Assembly: GCF_003428625.2 (NCBI RefSeq)
Contig: NZ_QVQT02000007.1
Span: forward strand, 1 to 64,000
DNA length: 64,000 nucleotides
Source: Paracidobacterium acidisoli
GTDB taxonomy: Bacteria > Acidobacteriota > Terriglobia > Terriglobales > Acidobacteriaceae
Direction of reading: 5' to 3'
Every line of letters starts with the position of its first letter. The stretch's first letter is position 1. The translations under genes and the position numbers were made by a program. Under the pieces are notes generated by a model. The model was not told the origin of the DNA, searched no databases, and saw only the letters and a list, made by a program, of their open reading frames with translations. Positions 18,860 to 27,270 of the stretch are shown piece by piece.

Positions 18860-19801
18860 ATGGCCCGAAATTCCTTTAACCCGGAAATGGCAGGGAGAAG
18901 ATCGTTGCGGAAATCAATACGAACTATCGTCGCGTGCATGTTCATCATCACTACCTTCAGGATGGCCCACGCCTCAACGCTGCTGCTCTGTGGCGGAGCG
19001 CAGGTTGTGGAGGATGAGGTTGTAACTCAGGACGGAAGGCCGCAGTTGAAAGAGGTTTGGCGCTGGCGGCCGGAGCAGAGCAAAGAGATGCCCGTTCCGA
19101 TGATGCGCAAGTTCATTACGACGGACGACTGCAAGGCGGTCTCCGGGGGAAAAGAGGTCCTGATTACCTCGTCGGGAGATGCCGTCGCGCTGGTGTCTCA
19201 TGTGACCGGCAAGACATTGTTCTATGCGACCGTGAAGAACGCACACTCGGCGGAGATTCTTCCCTCCGGGCTGATCGCAGTGGCATCGTCGAGCGCTGAA
19301 TCGAACGATGGGGACAGGATCGTGCTCTTCGATCGCAATCGGCCCGACGCGCCGGTTGCCACCTTGCCGCTGTCCGCCGCGCACGGTGTGGTGTGGGACC
19401 GGAAACGTGAGGTGTTGTGGGCGCTGGGCGGCAAGGAGCTATTGCAGGTTCACGTGAGCGGAAACGCGACCCATCCGAGCCTGGTTGTGGAGCGCAGGGT
19501 CCCGATCCCACCCGGCGAAGGGCACGACCTGCAGATCGCTGGAGACGCAGCGTTGCTGTATGTAACCAACAGCAAGGCGGTCTTTGAGGTCGATCCGGAG
19601 ACGCTGACCTTCCGGCGGTTTCAGACTTTCGCAGGGATGAAAAACATCAAGAGCCTGTCGATCAACCCAGGCTCCGGACAGTTAGTTTACACGCAGGCCG
19701 ATCCCGGCGTGTGGTGGACATACACACTCCATTTTATGAATCCGGCCCAGGAAATTGTGCTGCCTTCGATGATTTACAAAGCGCGCTGGTTCCTGCCGTA
19801 G
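18860..19801 (+). CDS. secreted beta-propeller protein (DUF6528-like)
   Basis: The product is about 313 residues. The ATG at 18860 is chosen; a TTG at 18851 and an ATG at 18887 are also in frame, and none has a good ribosome site. A signal peptide (RTIVACMFIITTFRMAHA) precedes a series of propeller-like repeats (LLLCGGAQVVEDEV, KEVLITSSGDAVALV, GVVWDRKREVLWALGG, MKNIKSLSINPGSGQLVYTQ). The sequence resembles the secreted family called DUF6528, whose role is unknown. It lies 49 bp after the TonB receptor on the same strand and may act with it outside the inner membrane. Confidence 0.6.
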   Translation: MARNSFNPEMAGRRSLRKSIRTIVACMFIITTFRMAHASTLLLCGGAQVVEDEVVTQDGRPQLKEVWRWRPEQSKEMPVPMMRKFITTDDCKAVSGGKEVLITSSGDAVALVSHVTGKTLFYATVKNAHSAEILPSGLIAVASSSAESNDGDRIVLFDRNRPDAPVATLPLSAAHGVVWDRKREVLWALGGKELLQVHVSGNATHPSLVVERRVPIPPGEGHDLQIAGDAALLYVTNSKAVFEVDPETLTFRRFQTFAGMKNIKSLSINPGSGQLVYTQADPGVWWTYTLHFMNPAQEIVLPSMIYKARWFLP

Positions 19802-19873
19802 GAACAACGTTGTGCCTCCTCAGGTTTCAAATGGAAATGCGAATTGCCAGCCGATCGTCGAAAGAGGAGACTT

Positions 19874-20175
19874 ATGAAGCCCCAAATCTCTCAAACTTGC
19901 TGTCGCGTGGTTCTTATTCGCTTGTTCCATACCTCTTGCGGCGCAGGCCTGATGTCCGGAGAAGAATCCCAACAAGCGTCCTGCTGGTGCTGAAGCGATG
20001 CAATCGTTCCTGCAGGGCTACGGAGCTATCTCGGTATTGATCGACCGAGTAAGATCATGGATCTTCTGGTGAACCGCACGGGCTGCCCTCCGAGCCCGAC
20101 GGCAATTCTCGAAGGTATTTGTAGGCCGTTCGTTCTTCTGCACTCGAAACTGTCCAATGAACCGCTTTTCGAGTA
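19874..20175 (+). pseudogene. decayed short secreted-protein gene
   Basis: GAGGAGA precedes an ATG at 19874. One base-shift later the sequence reads as a clean signal peptide (KSLKLAVAWFLFACSIPLAA, then QA) followed by TGA. After the stop the reading resumes (CPEKNPNKRPAGAEAMQSFL), and a third frame then encodes DRPSKIMDLLVNRTGCPPSP up to a TAA at 20175. Three frames each carry protein-like sequence in order, which points to a gene broken by indels. The family was not identified. The rest of 19802-20479 shows nothing else convincing. Confidence 0.35.
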
Positions 20176-20479
20176 ACCGACACCGTGGTACAGGAGATAC
20201 TGAGGCTGATGGCTCGGGGCGATGGATGCAGCTCGTCGTTATTGGCTGTTCATCGGCTGACCCGACGTTTCCCCCGATTCATGCTGCCGGCGGGCGGACA
20301 GGTAAGCCGGGAAACCCGAAGAAGCAAGCCTCTTACGGCACAGCTCAAGCCGTGTCCTTCCTAAAGCTATTCAACCGGCCCCACAACCGAAGTCCTCGCG
20401 GTGTATCAAGTTTTTACTGCCATCGTTATAATGCGCTGGTAGAACCCTGAGACTGGCTTCCAGCTCGGGCTTAAAAGGC

Positions 20480-20493
20480 AACACGTACGTGTT
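20480..20493. promoter_or_regulatory. 14-bp perfect palindrome upstream of a GntR gene
   Basis: AACACGTACGTGTT lies 44 bp upstream of the ATG of the FCD-type GntR regulator. A perfect palindrome in this place fits an autoregulatory operator. It differs from the GTATAC motif found upstream of other genes in the locus. Confidence 0.45.
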
Positions 20494-20536
20494 AAAAAAG
20501 CAGCAAAGCAACACAGACCTGTTTCAGGATGCTTCT

Positions 20537-21235
20537 ATGTCTTCCGGCACACATACAAAGCTGTCTTCCGCGGCTTTGCGGTCGCAGCTGGTGGAAAAAA
20601 TTCGAGAGGGCATTGTCACGCAGAAATACCGGTCCGGTGACAGACTGAATGAAACCAGTCTCGCGCGTGATTTCAACGTGAGCCGGATTCCTGTGCGTGA
20701 AGCGCTCATGCAGCTGCAGGAGCAGGGACTGGTGATGAATCATCCCCGCAGAGGTATGTTCGTCAACAGCATGAGTGAATCAGACACGCAGCAGATCAAT
20801 GGAGTTCGTCTTGTTCTGGAGGCGGAGGCTCTGAAGCTGTGTCAGGCCCAGGCCACAGTGGAGATGATTCGGCAACTGGACGGCCTGGTGACAAAAATGG
20901 AGGACTGGCAGACCGGTTCTCAACTGGAAGCAGCAGCACTGGACCTGCAATTCCACAGAGCGGTCTGGAATTACAGCGGCAACAGTTATCTCGAAAAAAC
21001 GCTGAATTCCCTGTCGCCTATTCTGTTTGCCCATCGCGCTCTGGACGGCATCAGCGATGAGCGGCTGCGCTGGATTCTCAACCACCATCGCTCGCTCCTT
21101 GATGTGATCGAAGGCAATTCCCAGACATCGCCGGAAGAAGCGATATTGACTCATCTGCGCGTGGGTTATACCGACCCGGAACGGTTTTCAAGCTTCAGCC
21201 ATTCTTCCAGCCACGGGGAAGGTCCGGTTCAGTAA
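20537..21235 (+). CDS. GntR-family transcriptional regulator, FCD subfamily (regulator 1)
   Basis: This 232-residue cytoplasmic repressor-type protein is read from the ATG at 20537, which has AGGA eight bases upstream. A GTG at 20489 would overlap the palindrome and is less likely. Residues about 10-75 form the winged helix (LVEKIREGIVTQKYRSGDRL, SRIPVREALMQLQEQGLV). The C-terminal FCD helical domain (about 85-220) has the metal/ligand-binding DLQFH motif and later His residues (ILNHH). FCD regulators commonly sense sugar acids. It is a close paralog of regulator 2 at 23695. The SDR and MFS genes stand between them on the opposite strand. Confidence 0.85.
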   Translation: MSSGTHTKLSSAALRSQLVEKIREGIVTQKYRSGDRLNETSLARDFNVSRIPVREALMQLQEQGLVMNHPRRGMFVNSMSESDTQQINGVRLVLEAEALKLCQAQATVEMIRQLDGLVTKMEDWQTGSQLEAAALDLQFHRAVWNYSGNSYLEKTLNSLSPILFAHRALDGISDERLRWILNHHRSLLDVIEGNSQTSPEEAILTHLRVGYTDPERFSSFSHSSSHGEGPVQ

Positions 21236-21315
21236 AACCCCGGCAGGTCTGGAACATGAACGCCCGCGGCTCTTCCTGCGCAGATGTTTTTCCTCTCCCG
21301 GAACCGAGTTGAGTT

Positions 21316-22071
21316 TTACCGAGCGGTCCAGCCTCCGTCGATCAGAATATCCGTCCCGGTGATGAAGCCCGCGGACTCGGAGCAAAGATAGCAGGCAAGG
21401 TCGCCGATCTCTTCCACTTTGCCCCAGCGGCCGACCGGCAGACTGGCAAGAAACTGAGCGTTCGCTTCGGGGTTGTTCATGACGGACGCATTCATCTCCG
21501 TTCCGAACGGGCCGGGGCTGATGCCGTTTACGGTAATTCCCTCGCCGGCGAGCTCCAGCGCCAGAGCGCGCGTCAGACCAAGAAGCGCCGTTTTGCCTGA
21601 AGAATAAGCGGTTCGGCCAGCCAGAGAAACATGGCTCATGATCGAGGTCATGTTGAGAATGCGGCCGTACCCGGAGCCTGTCATGCCGGGAATGAAGGCG
21701 CGGCACATCAGGAACGTCGAGATCAGACTCGAATCCAGGACGCTGCGAAACTCTTCCAGAGAAAATTCGACGAGCGGCTTGCGGATATTGATTCCGGCAT
21801 TATTGATCAGTATCTGAGGAGGCCCGAACCGCTCTGTGACCGATCGGGCCAGAACAGCGACTTCGTCTTCCCTCGTCACATCGCAGACAAAAACGGCAGC
21901 CGTACCGCCCTGCTCAGCGATCGCCTCGCGCACAGCCTCCAGACGGCTCCGATCGCGCGCCACCAGGGCAATGCCTGCCCCTGCACTGGCGAGGGCCTTC
22001 GCCATCGCCTCGCCGAGACCACGGCTTCCGCCGGTGATGACGGCTGTTCTGCCATTCAGATCTATTTTCAT
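21316..22071 (-). CDS. short-chain dehydrogenase/reductase (gluconate 5-dehydrogenase-like)
   Basis: This 251-residue cytoplasmic SDR has the cofactor motif TGGSRGLG (residues 14-21), NNAG, and the catalytic Tyr-x3-Lys in TAYSSGKTAL. It has the classical length and ends in DILIDGGWTAR, as in many sugar-acid and polyol dehydrogenases. It lies 67 bp after the MFS transporter gene on the same strand and is probably its operon partner, so it may oxidise or reduce the imported sugar acid. The exact substrate is not decided by sequence. Gluconate/ketogluconate-type activity is the nearest guess. Confidence 0.8.
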   Translation of the reverse strand: MKIDLNGRTAVITGGSRGLGEAMAKALASAGAGIALVARDRSRLEAVREAIAEQGGTAAVFVCDVTREDEVAVLARSVTERFGPPQILINNAGINIRKPLVEFSLEEFRSVLDSSLISTFLMCRAFIPGMTGSGYGRILNMTSIMSHVSLAGRTAYSSGKTALLGLTRALALELAGEGITVNGISPGPFGTEMNASVMNNPEANAQFLASLPVGRWGKVEEIGDLACYLCSESAGFITGTDILIDGGWTAR

Positions 22072-22138
22072 ATCCTCATTCCGTATTTATCCAAGTTCAT
22101 ATCTACAGCTATCATCATTTATTATCCGCGCCACTCAT

Positions 22139-23425
22139 TCAGAGCGACGCGCCTTCCGCATCGATGCGAGCCTTCTCCCCGTCAGGATCGGCTCTGCGTC
22201 TGCGTCCGGCACTTTCCGGATCGAGATACAGCCAGGAAAGGGCCGAAATTATGGCGGCGCCCACCATCAGGTAGATCAGAGGGTTCCAGTCGCCGCCGGT
22301 TCGCTCCAGGATGAATCCGCCGAGAACGGGAGCGACAAAGCCCGCCAGGTTTCCCAGCATATTCATGGCGGCGGCGACCGTAGCCGTATACGGGCCGCCG
22401 ATTTCCACACAGGCATCCCAGGAGATCGGCATGGTCAGATCGCTGCAGAAACTTGCCGCCCCCATGCACAGCATGGCGGGCATTACCCCGTGAATGCGGG
22501 TGAAGGCGAACAACAAAATCGCCGATCCCAGAAAACCGAAAAAAGCAATGACTCGCCGCGGAATTCTGGCAGCAACCAGGCCCGTGAGCAGCGATCCAAA
22601 ACCGCCGAAGAGAAGCGGCAGAACGGCAAAGGCGGCTGCCCTTCCGGCCGACTGGCCGCGCGCCTCCCGCAGATAGGTGGGCAGCCAGGTAATGTAGAAG
22701 TACCACACGAAGGAGAAGCAGAAGTACTGCAGGACAAGAACAAAAATCTGAGGAGTCAGCAGCAGAGACAGCCAGCGATGCTGTGTCGTATCACCGTGAA
22801 TGAAAGCGCGCGAGGTCTCCAGCATCTTCCGTTCGAGGTCGTTCACGGACCGGTGCTGCAGCGGGTCATCGCGGAACCAGAAGAGGAAAATGGCGCACCA
22901 GATCAGGCCCAGCGCTGCAAAGGAGACGAAAGCCCATCTCCAGCCCAGCAGCGTGATTGCGACCAGCGCGAGCGGCGGAGTCGCAGCGCCGCCCCAGCGT
23001 GTCGCAGCCCACATCAGCGACTGGGCCGTGACACGCTCTCGCTCGGGAAGCCAGACGCTCAGCATGCGCGTAAGGTTTGGAAAACATCCCGCCTCGCCGG
23101 CTCCAAACAGGAAGCGAATCACCCACAGAGAGAGGACATTCCATGCGGCTCCGGTGAGGGCGGTAAAAGCAGACCAGGCCAGCACGATCTGCGCCAGGAC
23201 CCGCCGCACTCCCAGACGGTCTCCTAGCAGCCCCATGGGGAGCTCGAACAATGCATACGAAAGCCCGAACGCCCCGAAGACCAACCCCATCTGTTCTCGG
23301 CTGAGGTGCAGGTCCCGGGAGATCGGTCCTGCTGCCTCAGAGATCGCGACCCGCTGAACATAGGAAAGGACGGCGAGTCCAACCGCGAGTGCCACCACAC
23401 CGTATCGGGCTCGGCTTGCCTTCAT
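22139..23425 (-). CDS. MFS transporter, anion:cation symporter (ACS) family
   Basis: This inner-membrane protein of 428 residues with about 12 membrane segments starts at the ATG at 23425; a TTG 18 bp upstream is less likely. The ACS hallmarks are visible: YVQRVAISEAAGPISRDLHL at the first helix, FELPMGLLGDRLGVRRV as the motif between helices 2 and 3, and FLFGAGEAGCFPN. Family members import aldonates, aldarates, hexuronates and similar anions with protons. A GTATAC operator-like site lies 112 bp upstream, in the region shared with regulator 2. It is the probable importer of the sugar acid made in the periplasm. Confidence 0.85.
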   Translation of the reverse strand: MKASRARYGVVALAVGLAVLSYVQRVAISEAAGPISRDLHLSREQMGLVFGAFGLSYALFELPMGLLGDRLGVRRVLAQIVLAWSAFTALTGAAWNVLSLWVIRFLFGAGEAGCFPNLTRMLSVWLPERERVTAQSLMWAATRWGGAATPPLALVAITLLGWRWAFVSFAALGLIWCAIFLFWFRDDPLQHRSVNDLERKMLETSRAFIHGDTTQHRWLSLLLTPQIFVLVLQYFCFSFVWYFYITWLPTYLREARGQSAGRAAAFAVLPLLFGGFGSLLTGLVAARIPRRVIAFFGFLGSAILLFAFTRIHGVMPAMLCMGAASFCSDLTMPISWDACVEIGGPYTATVAAAMNMLGNLAGFVAPVLGGFILERTGGDWNPLIYLMVGAAIISALSWLYLDPESAGRRRRADPDGEKARIDAEGASL

Positions 23426-23536
23426 CCACGCACCCTGTACCAAAGGCTGGACCCCATCCCTGTGCCGAGGAAAGTTCGTCGCTCAGGAAGCGGCAGGAAG
23501 ACGGCACCCGCTTTTCTGACAGAGAGCACAAACTGA

Positions 23537-23550
23537 ACTGTATACTAAGT
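23537..23550. promoter_or_regulatory. GTATAC operator-like site 1
   Basis: ACTGTATACTAAGT lies in the divergent region between the MFS gene (minus) and regulator 2 (plus). On the minus strand it reads CTTAGTATACAGTT and matches the extended consensus of sites 2-5 (T-Y-A-GTATAC-A-K). FCD-type GntR proteins such as UxuR bind palindromes with a GTATAC centre. Confidence 0.6.
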
Positions 23551-23694
23551 TCACTTGGGGACTCTGTCAATGCTTCACCACAGCGGAATTGCAGTATCAT
23601 CACCAGACAAATGAGATTTTTTCATAAATAAATATGGAGCCCGCAACGACTGTGCATTTCCAGCCAAAACCCACCCATTCCGTACGGAGACCGC

Positions 23695-24399
23695 ATGGCT
23701 GAACCGGCAACGCCTTCCACACTCAAGATCTATCTGCTCCAGAAGCTGCGCGAGACGATTCTCTCCGGCCGATACAAACCCGGCGACCGCCTGAATGAAA
23801 GTCTTATCGCGCGTGAATTCAAAATCAGCCGTATTCCGGTCAGAGAGGCCCTTCTTCAGCTTCAGGAAAGCGGGCTGGTGACCAACCGGAAGCGGAAGGG
23901 CATGTTTGTAACCCTGCTGTCGGAAGAGGACACACAGAAGATCAACAGCGTGCGCCTGGTTCTGGAAACGGAAGCGCTGAAGCTGGCGCGGCGACGCATG
24001 ACGCCGGAGACCGCGGCGGCGCTTACAGCTCTGGTCGACAAAATGGAGGGATGGGACGGCACATTATCCGAGGCCGCCGCTCTGGATCTGGAATTTCACC
24101 GGACGATCTGGGAAGCCTCCGGAAACGCTTATCTGGCAAAGGTCCTGGATTCGCTGGTGGCTTCCTTATTTACCTACAAGACCCTGGAGCATATCAGCTA
24201 TGATCTGCGCCGCTGGCGTCTGAACCATCACCGCGCGCTGCTCGATGTCGTGCTCGGTTCGGAGGAGCAGGATATTCAGGGTGCGCTGCTGATGCATCTG
24301 CGGATGGCCTACAAAGATCCGGAACGATATTCCAGCCTTGCCCGGTCGCAGTCCTGGCCCGCCCGCACCGGGAAAGACCCCGAAATCACCAGGCGATAG
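23695..24399 (+). CDS. GntR-family transcriptional regulator, FCD subfamily (regulator 2)
   Basis: This 234-residue protein has a winged helix at residues about 8-72 (LQKLRETILSGRYKPGDRLN, SRIPVREALLQLQESGLV) and an FCD domain with DLEFH and RLNHH motifs. It is strikingly similar to regulator 1, so the two derive from a duplication. It sits between two GTATAC sites, one at 23540 upstream of it and one at 24505 downstream, before the dehydratase gene. It is therefore the best candidate for the protein that binds them. The likely inducer is a sugar acid or its dehydrated product. Confidence 0.85.
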   Translation: MAEPATPSTLKIYLLQKLRETILSGRYKPGDRLNESLIAREFKISRIPVREALLQLQESGLVTNRKRKGMFVTLLSEEDTQKINSVRLVLETEALKLARRRMTPETAAALTALVDKMEGWDGTLSEAAALDLEFHRTIWEASGNAYLAKVLDSLVASLFTYKTLEHISYDLRRWRLNHHRALLDVVLGSEEQDIQGALLMHLRMAYKDPERYSSLARSQSWPARTGKDPEITRR

Positions 24400-24500
24400 A
24401 GCGCCGGATCTTTCCTCGCGCCGCCTGCCGGGAGGAAACAGGAGAAATGTGACTCTGTTCACCGAGGAACATTCTGTGTTCTTCCTCCTCTCTGATAGTA

Positions 24501-24514
24501 TTCAGTATACAGAT
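24501..24514. promoter_or_regulatory. GTATAC operator-like site 2
   Basis: TTCAGTATACAGAT lies 105 bp upstream of the dehydratase start, between it and regulator 2. It matches the extended consensus shared with four other intergenic sites. Confidence 0.6.
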
Positions 24515-24618
24515 ATGACTTCAGGCAAGGCATTCCGTCATCGGGAAAACGTGTACAAAACTCTTTCCATCCGCGGATCGTTCCGGACAGACGGGACCCC
24601 GGCTTTGCGGAGCGGCGC

Positions 24619-26340
24619 ATGAAAACCGGAAAAAGCCTTCGCTCGGCAGCATGGTTCGGTTCGGCTGACAAAGACGGCTTCATCCATCGGAGCTGGATGC
24701 GCGGCTATCCGGAAGACGTTTTCGACGGACGGCCGGTTATCGGAATCTGCAATACATGGTCGGAGCTGACTCCCTGCAACGCGCACTTCCGCGAGCTTGC
24801 GGAGCGGGTAAAGCGCGGCGTGTGGGAGGCGGGAGGGTTTCCCCTCGAGTTTCCCGTTATGTCTCTGGGAGAGACGAACATCAGGCCGACCGCCATGCTC
24901 TTTCGCAATCTGGTGAGCATGGATGTGGAGGAATCCATCCGCGCCAATCCGATCGATGGGGTGGTTCTGCTGTGCGGATGCGACAAGACCGTTCCCTCTC
25001 TCATCATGGGAGCCGCGAGCTGCGATCTGCCCACTCTGGTTGTCTCGGGCGGTCCCATGCTGAACGGCAAATTCCGGAATACCATGATCGGCTCGGGCAC
25101 AGATGTGTGGCGCTTCAGCGAGGACGCGAGAGCAGGTATTCTCAGCCTGCCTGAGTTCCGGGAGGCCGAGGTGTGCATGTCCCGCTCCGCAGGCCACTGC
25201 ATGTCGATGGGCACGGCGTCCTCGATGGCCTGCATGGTCGAGGCTCTGGGCCTGGGGCTTCCGCAGAATGCGGCTATCCCCGCCCCCGATTCGAGACGGC
25301 TTACGCTGGCTCATCTGGCCGGCCGCCGCATCGTGGAAATGGTTCACGAAGACCTTCGCATGTCCCGAATCCTGACGCGGCAGGCATTTGAGAATGCCAT
25401 TCGTGTGAATGGCGCCATTGGCGGCTCGACGAATGTCGTTCTCCACTCTCTGGCTATTGCGGGAAGAATCGAGGTCGACCTGTCGCTGCATGACTGGGAT
25501 GTTCTGGGCCGCGATGTCGCGACCGTCGTCGACCTGATGCCGTCCGGACGCTTCCTGATGGAAGACTTTTATTATGCGGGGGGACTTCCGGCCATTCTTC
25601 GTCTGCTCGGCGAGAACGGCCTGCTGCATCGCGACGCTCTCACCGTAAACGGGAAGACGATCTGGGAAAATGTGCAGCATGCAGCGAACTGGAACAGCGA
25701 AGTCATCCGCCCCGTCGACAATCCGGTGGCCGCTCACGGAGGCATTACCGTGCTGCGCGGCAACCTCGCGCCCGATGGAGCCGTGATCAAGCCCTCCGCC
25801 GCGTCGCCTCATCTGCTCCGCCACCGCGGCCGCGCCGTAGCATTCGACAGCATCGAGCATTATCGCCAGCGCATTGCCGATCCGGAGCTCGACGTGGACG
25901 AGAATTCCATTCTTGTGCTGAAGAACTGCGGTCCCTGCGGTTATCCCGGTATGCCCGAGGTCGGCAATATGGGCCTGCCTCCTGGCATACTGCGGCGGGG
26001 CATCAGGGATATGGTGCGCATCTCGGACGCGCGCATGAGCGGAACCGCGTATGGCACGGTGATCCTGCATGTGACGCCGGAAGCCGCTGTGGGCGGCCCT
26101 CTCGCGCTGGTTCGCGATGGCGACTGGATCGAGGTGGATGTGGAAGCGAGGAAGCTCCATCTCGACGTATCGGACGAAGAGCTGGCGGCGAGGCGCTCGG
26201 CGTGGAAAAAGCCGGAACAACGGATGAAGGGCGGCTATCAGGGGCTGTACGTCGACCGCGTGATGCAGGCAGACCGGGGAGCGGATTTCGATTTTCTGGT
26301 TGGCTGCCGCGGCGCAGATATTCCACGGGAATCTCATTAA
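24619..26340 (+). CDS. IlvD/EDD-family sugar-acid dehydratase (L-arabinonate dehydratase-like)
   Basis: This 573-residue cytoplasmic enzyme removes water from an aldonate to give a 2-keto-3-deoxy acid. Cys53 (TPCNAH), Cys121 (GCDKT) and Cys194 (GHCMSMGTAS) are spaced as the [2Fe-2S] ligands of L-arabinonate dehydratase. The C-terminal SDARMSGTAYGTV holds the catalytic Ser. The length and the motifs MPSGRFLMEDFYYAGG and CGPCGYPGMPEVGNMG favour the pentonate/hexonate dehydratases over IlvD itself. An SDR follows 13 bp later. L-arabinonate, D-xylonate, L-fuconate and related acids are all possible substrates. Confidence 0.85.
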   Translation: MKTGKSLRSAAWFGSADKDGFIHRSWMRGYPEDVFDGRPVIGICNTWSELTPCNAHFRELAERVKRGVWEAGGFPLEFPVMSLGETNIRPTAMLFRNLVSMDVEESIRANPIDGVVLLCGCDKTVPSLIMGAASCDLPTLVVSGGPMLNGKFRNTMIGSGTDVWRFSEDARAGILSLPEFREAEVCMSRSAGHCMSMGTASSMACMVEALGLGLPQNAAIPAPDSRRLTLAHLAGRRIVEMVHEDLRMSRILTRQAFENAIRVNGAIGGSTNVVLHSLAIAGRIEVDLSLHDWDVLGRDVATVVDLMPSGRFLMEDFYYAGGLPAILRLLGENGLLHRDALTVNGKTIWENVQHAANWNSEVIRPVDNPVAAHGGITVLRGNLAPDGAVIKPSAASPHLLRHRGRAVAFDSIEHYRQRIADPELDVDENSILVLKNCGPCGYPGMPEVGNMGLPPGILRRGIRDMVRISDARMSGTAYGTVILHVTPEAAVGGPLALVRDGDWIEVDVEARKLHLDVSDEELAARRSAWKKPEQRMKGGYQGLYVDRVMQADRGADFDFLVGCRGADIPRESH

Positions 26341-26353
26341 GACGAGGACAAAA

Positions 26354-27106
26354 GTGAACACTATCGATCTGGAAGGCCGCCATGCGGTCATTACCGGCGG
26401 AGCGGAAGGAATCGGAAGAGCGATAGCCGAGAGACTGCTGGCATCCGGCGCCTCCGTCTCCCTGTGGGATATGGACCAGGACCGGCTCGGGACAACGGCC
26501 GCACAGCTGAACGCAGAAGGCCGTATCCAAACCCGAACCGTCAATGTAACGGAGCCGGACAGTGTACTGCTGGCGGCCGAGGAAACAGCCCGTAGCTTCG
26601 GAAAGATCGATATTCTCGTGGCCAATGCCGGCATCGCCGGCCCGAACTTTCCCTGCTGGGAGTATCCCGTCGATGCGTGGCAGCAGGTGATCCAGGTTGA
26701 TCTGAACGGAGTCTTCCACTGCTGCCGGGCTGTTGTGCCTTTTATGCTGAAGCAGGGTTATGGACGCATCGTGAACGTGGCCTCGATCGCCGGCAAGGAA
26801 GGAAATCCCCAGGCATCGGCCTACAGCGCAGCCAAGGCTGGCGTCATCGCTCTGACGAAATCACTGGGAAAAGAGCTGGCGGAGCACAACATCGCGGTAA
26901 ACTGCATTACGCCCGCCGCAGCGCGCACACGGATCTTCGATCAGATAACCCAGCAGCATATCGATTACATGCTGGCGAAGATTCCGCGGAGACGCTTCGC
27001 GGAGGTCAGTGAAATTGCGGGGATGGTCGCCTGGCTGGTCTCTGAAGAAAACTCCTTCACGACCGCCGCCGTCTTCGATCTGAGCGGCGGCCGGGCGACG
27101 TATTAG
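26354..27106 (+). CDS. short-chain dehydrogenase, partner of the dehydratase
   Basis: This 250-residue SDR starts with GTG at 26354, preceded by GAGGA. A longer frame into the dehydratase gene lacks support. It has the cofactor motif TGGAEGIG, NAGIAG and the catalytic SAYSAAKAG. The Asp in SLWDMD at the end of beta 2 suggests a preference for NAD. It is 13 bp behind the dehydratase and surely co-transcribed. In non-phosphorylating pathways an SDR oxidises 2-keto-3-deoxy acids or the starting sugar. Here a 2-keto-3-deoxy-acid dehydrogenase is the simplest inference. No aldolase gene is present in the window. Confidence 0.8.
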   Translation: MNTIDLEGRHAVITGGAEGIGRAIAERLLASGASVSLWDMDQDRLGTTAAQLNAEGRIQTRTVNVTEPDSVLLAAEETARSFGKIDILVANAGIAGPNFPCWEYPVDAWQQVIQVDLNGVFHCCRAVVPFMLKQGYGRIVNVASIAGKEGNPQASAYSAAKAGVIALTKSLGKELAEHNIAVNCITPAAARTRIFDQITQQHIDYMLAKIPRRRFAEVSEIAGMVAWLVSEENSFTTAAVFDLSGGRATY

Positions 27107-27150
27107 AGCCGTTCTCCTGATGCCATAGAGTGGCAGGAACCATGCCGTGT

Positions 27151-27173
27151 GGCCGTTCTTTGGCGGAACGGCC
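27151..27173. terminator. hairpin between convergent operons
   Basis: GGCCGTTC pairs with GAACGGCC over a seven-base loop, between the SDR stop (27106) and the PQQ-dehydrogenase stop (27271). It may terminate in both directions, although no U-run is adjacent. Confidence 0.4.
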
Positions 27174-27270
27174 GCTCCGGAGTCTTCATTTCCCCCTCCA
27201 CACCTTCAAAAGAGCGGCTCCGGAACGCCCCGGCGGCCAGGCACAGAGGAAGAACATCTTTACCGGAGCG

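Noticed and set aside
20157-20450. 97-codon plus-strand frame before regulator 1
   Set aside because: It has no ribosome site and no family resemblance; the composition looks non-coding.
24538-26634. 698-codon minus-strand frame opposite the dehydratase and SDR
   Set aside because: It is antisense to two clearly recognised enzymes and has the His/Arg-rich composition of a shadow frame in GC-rich coding DNA.
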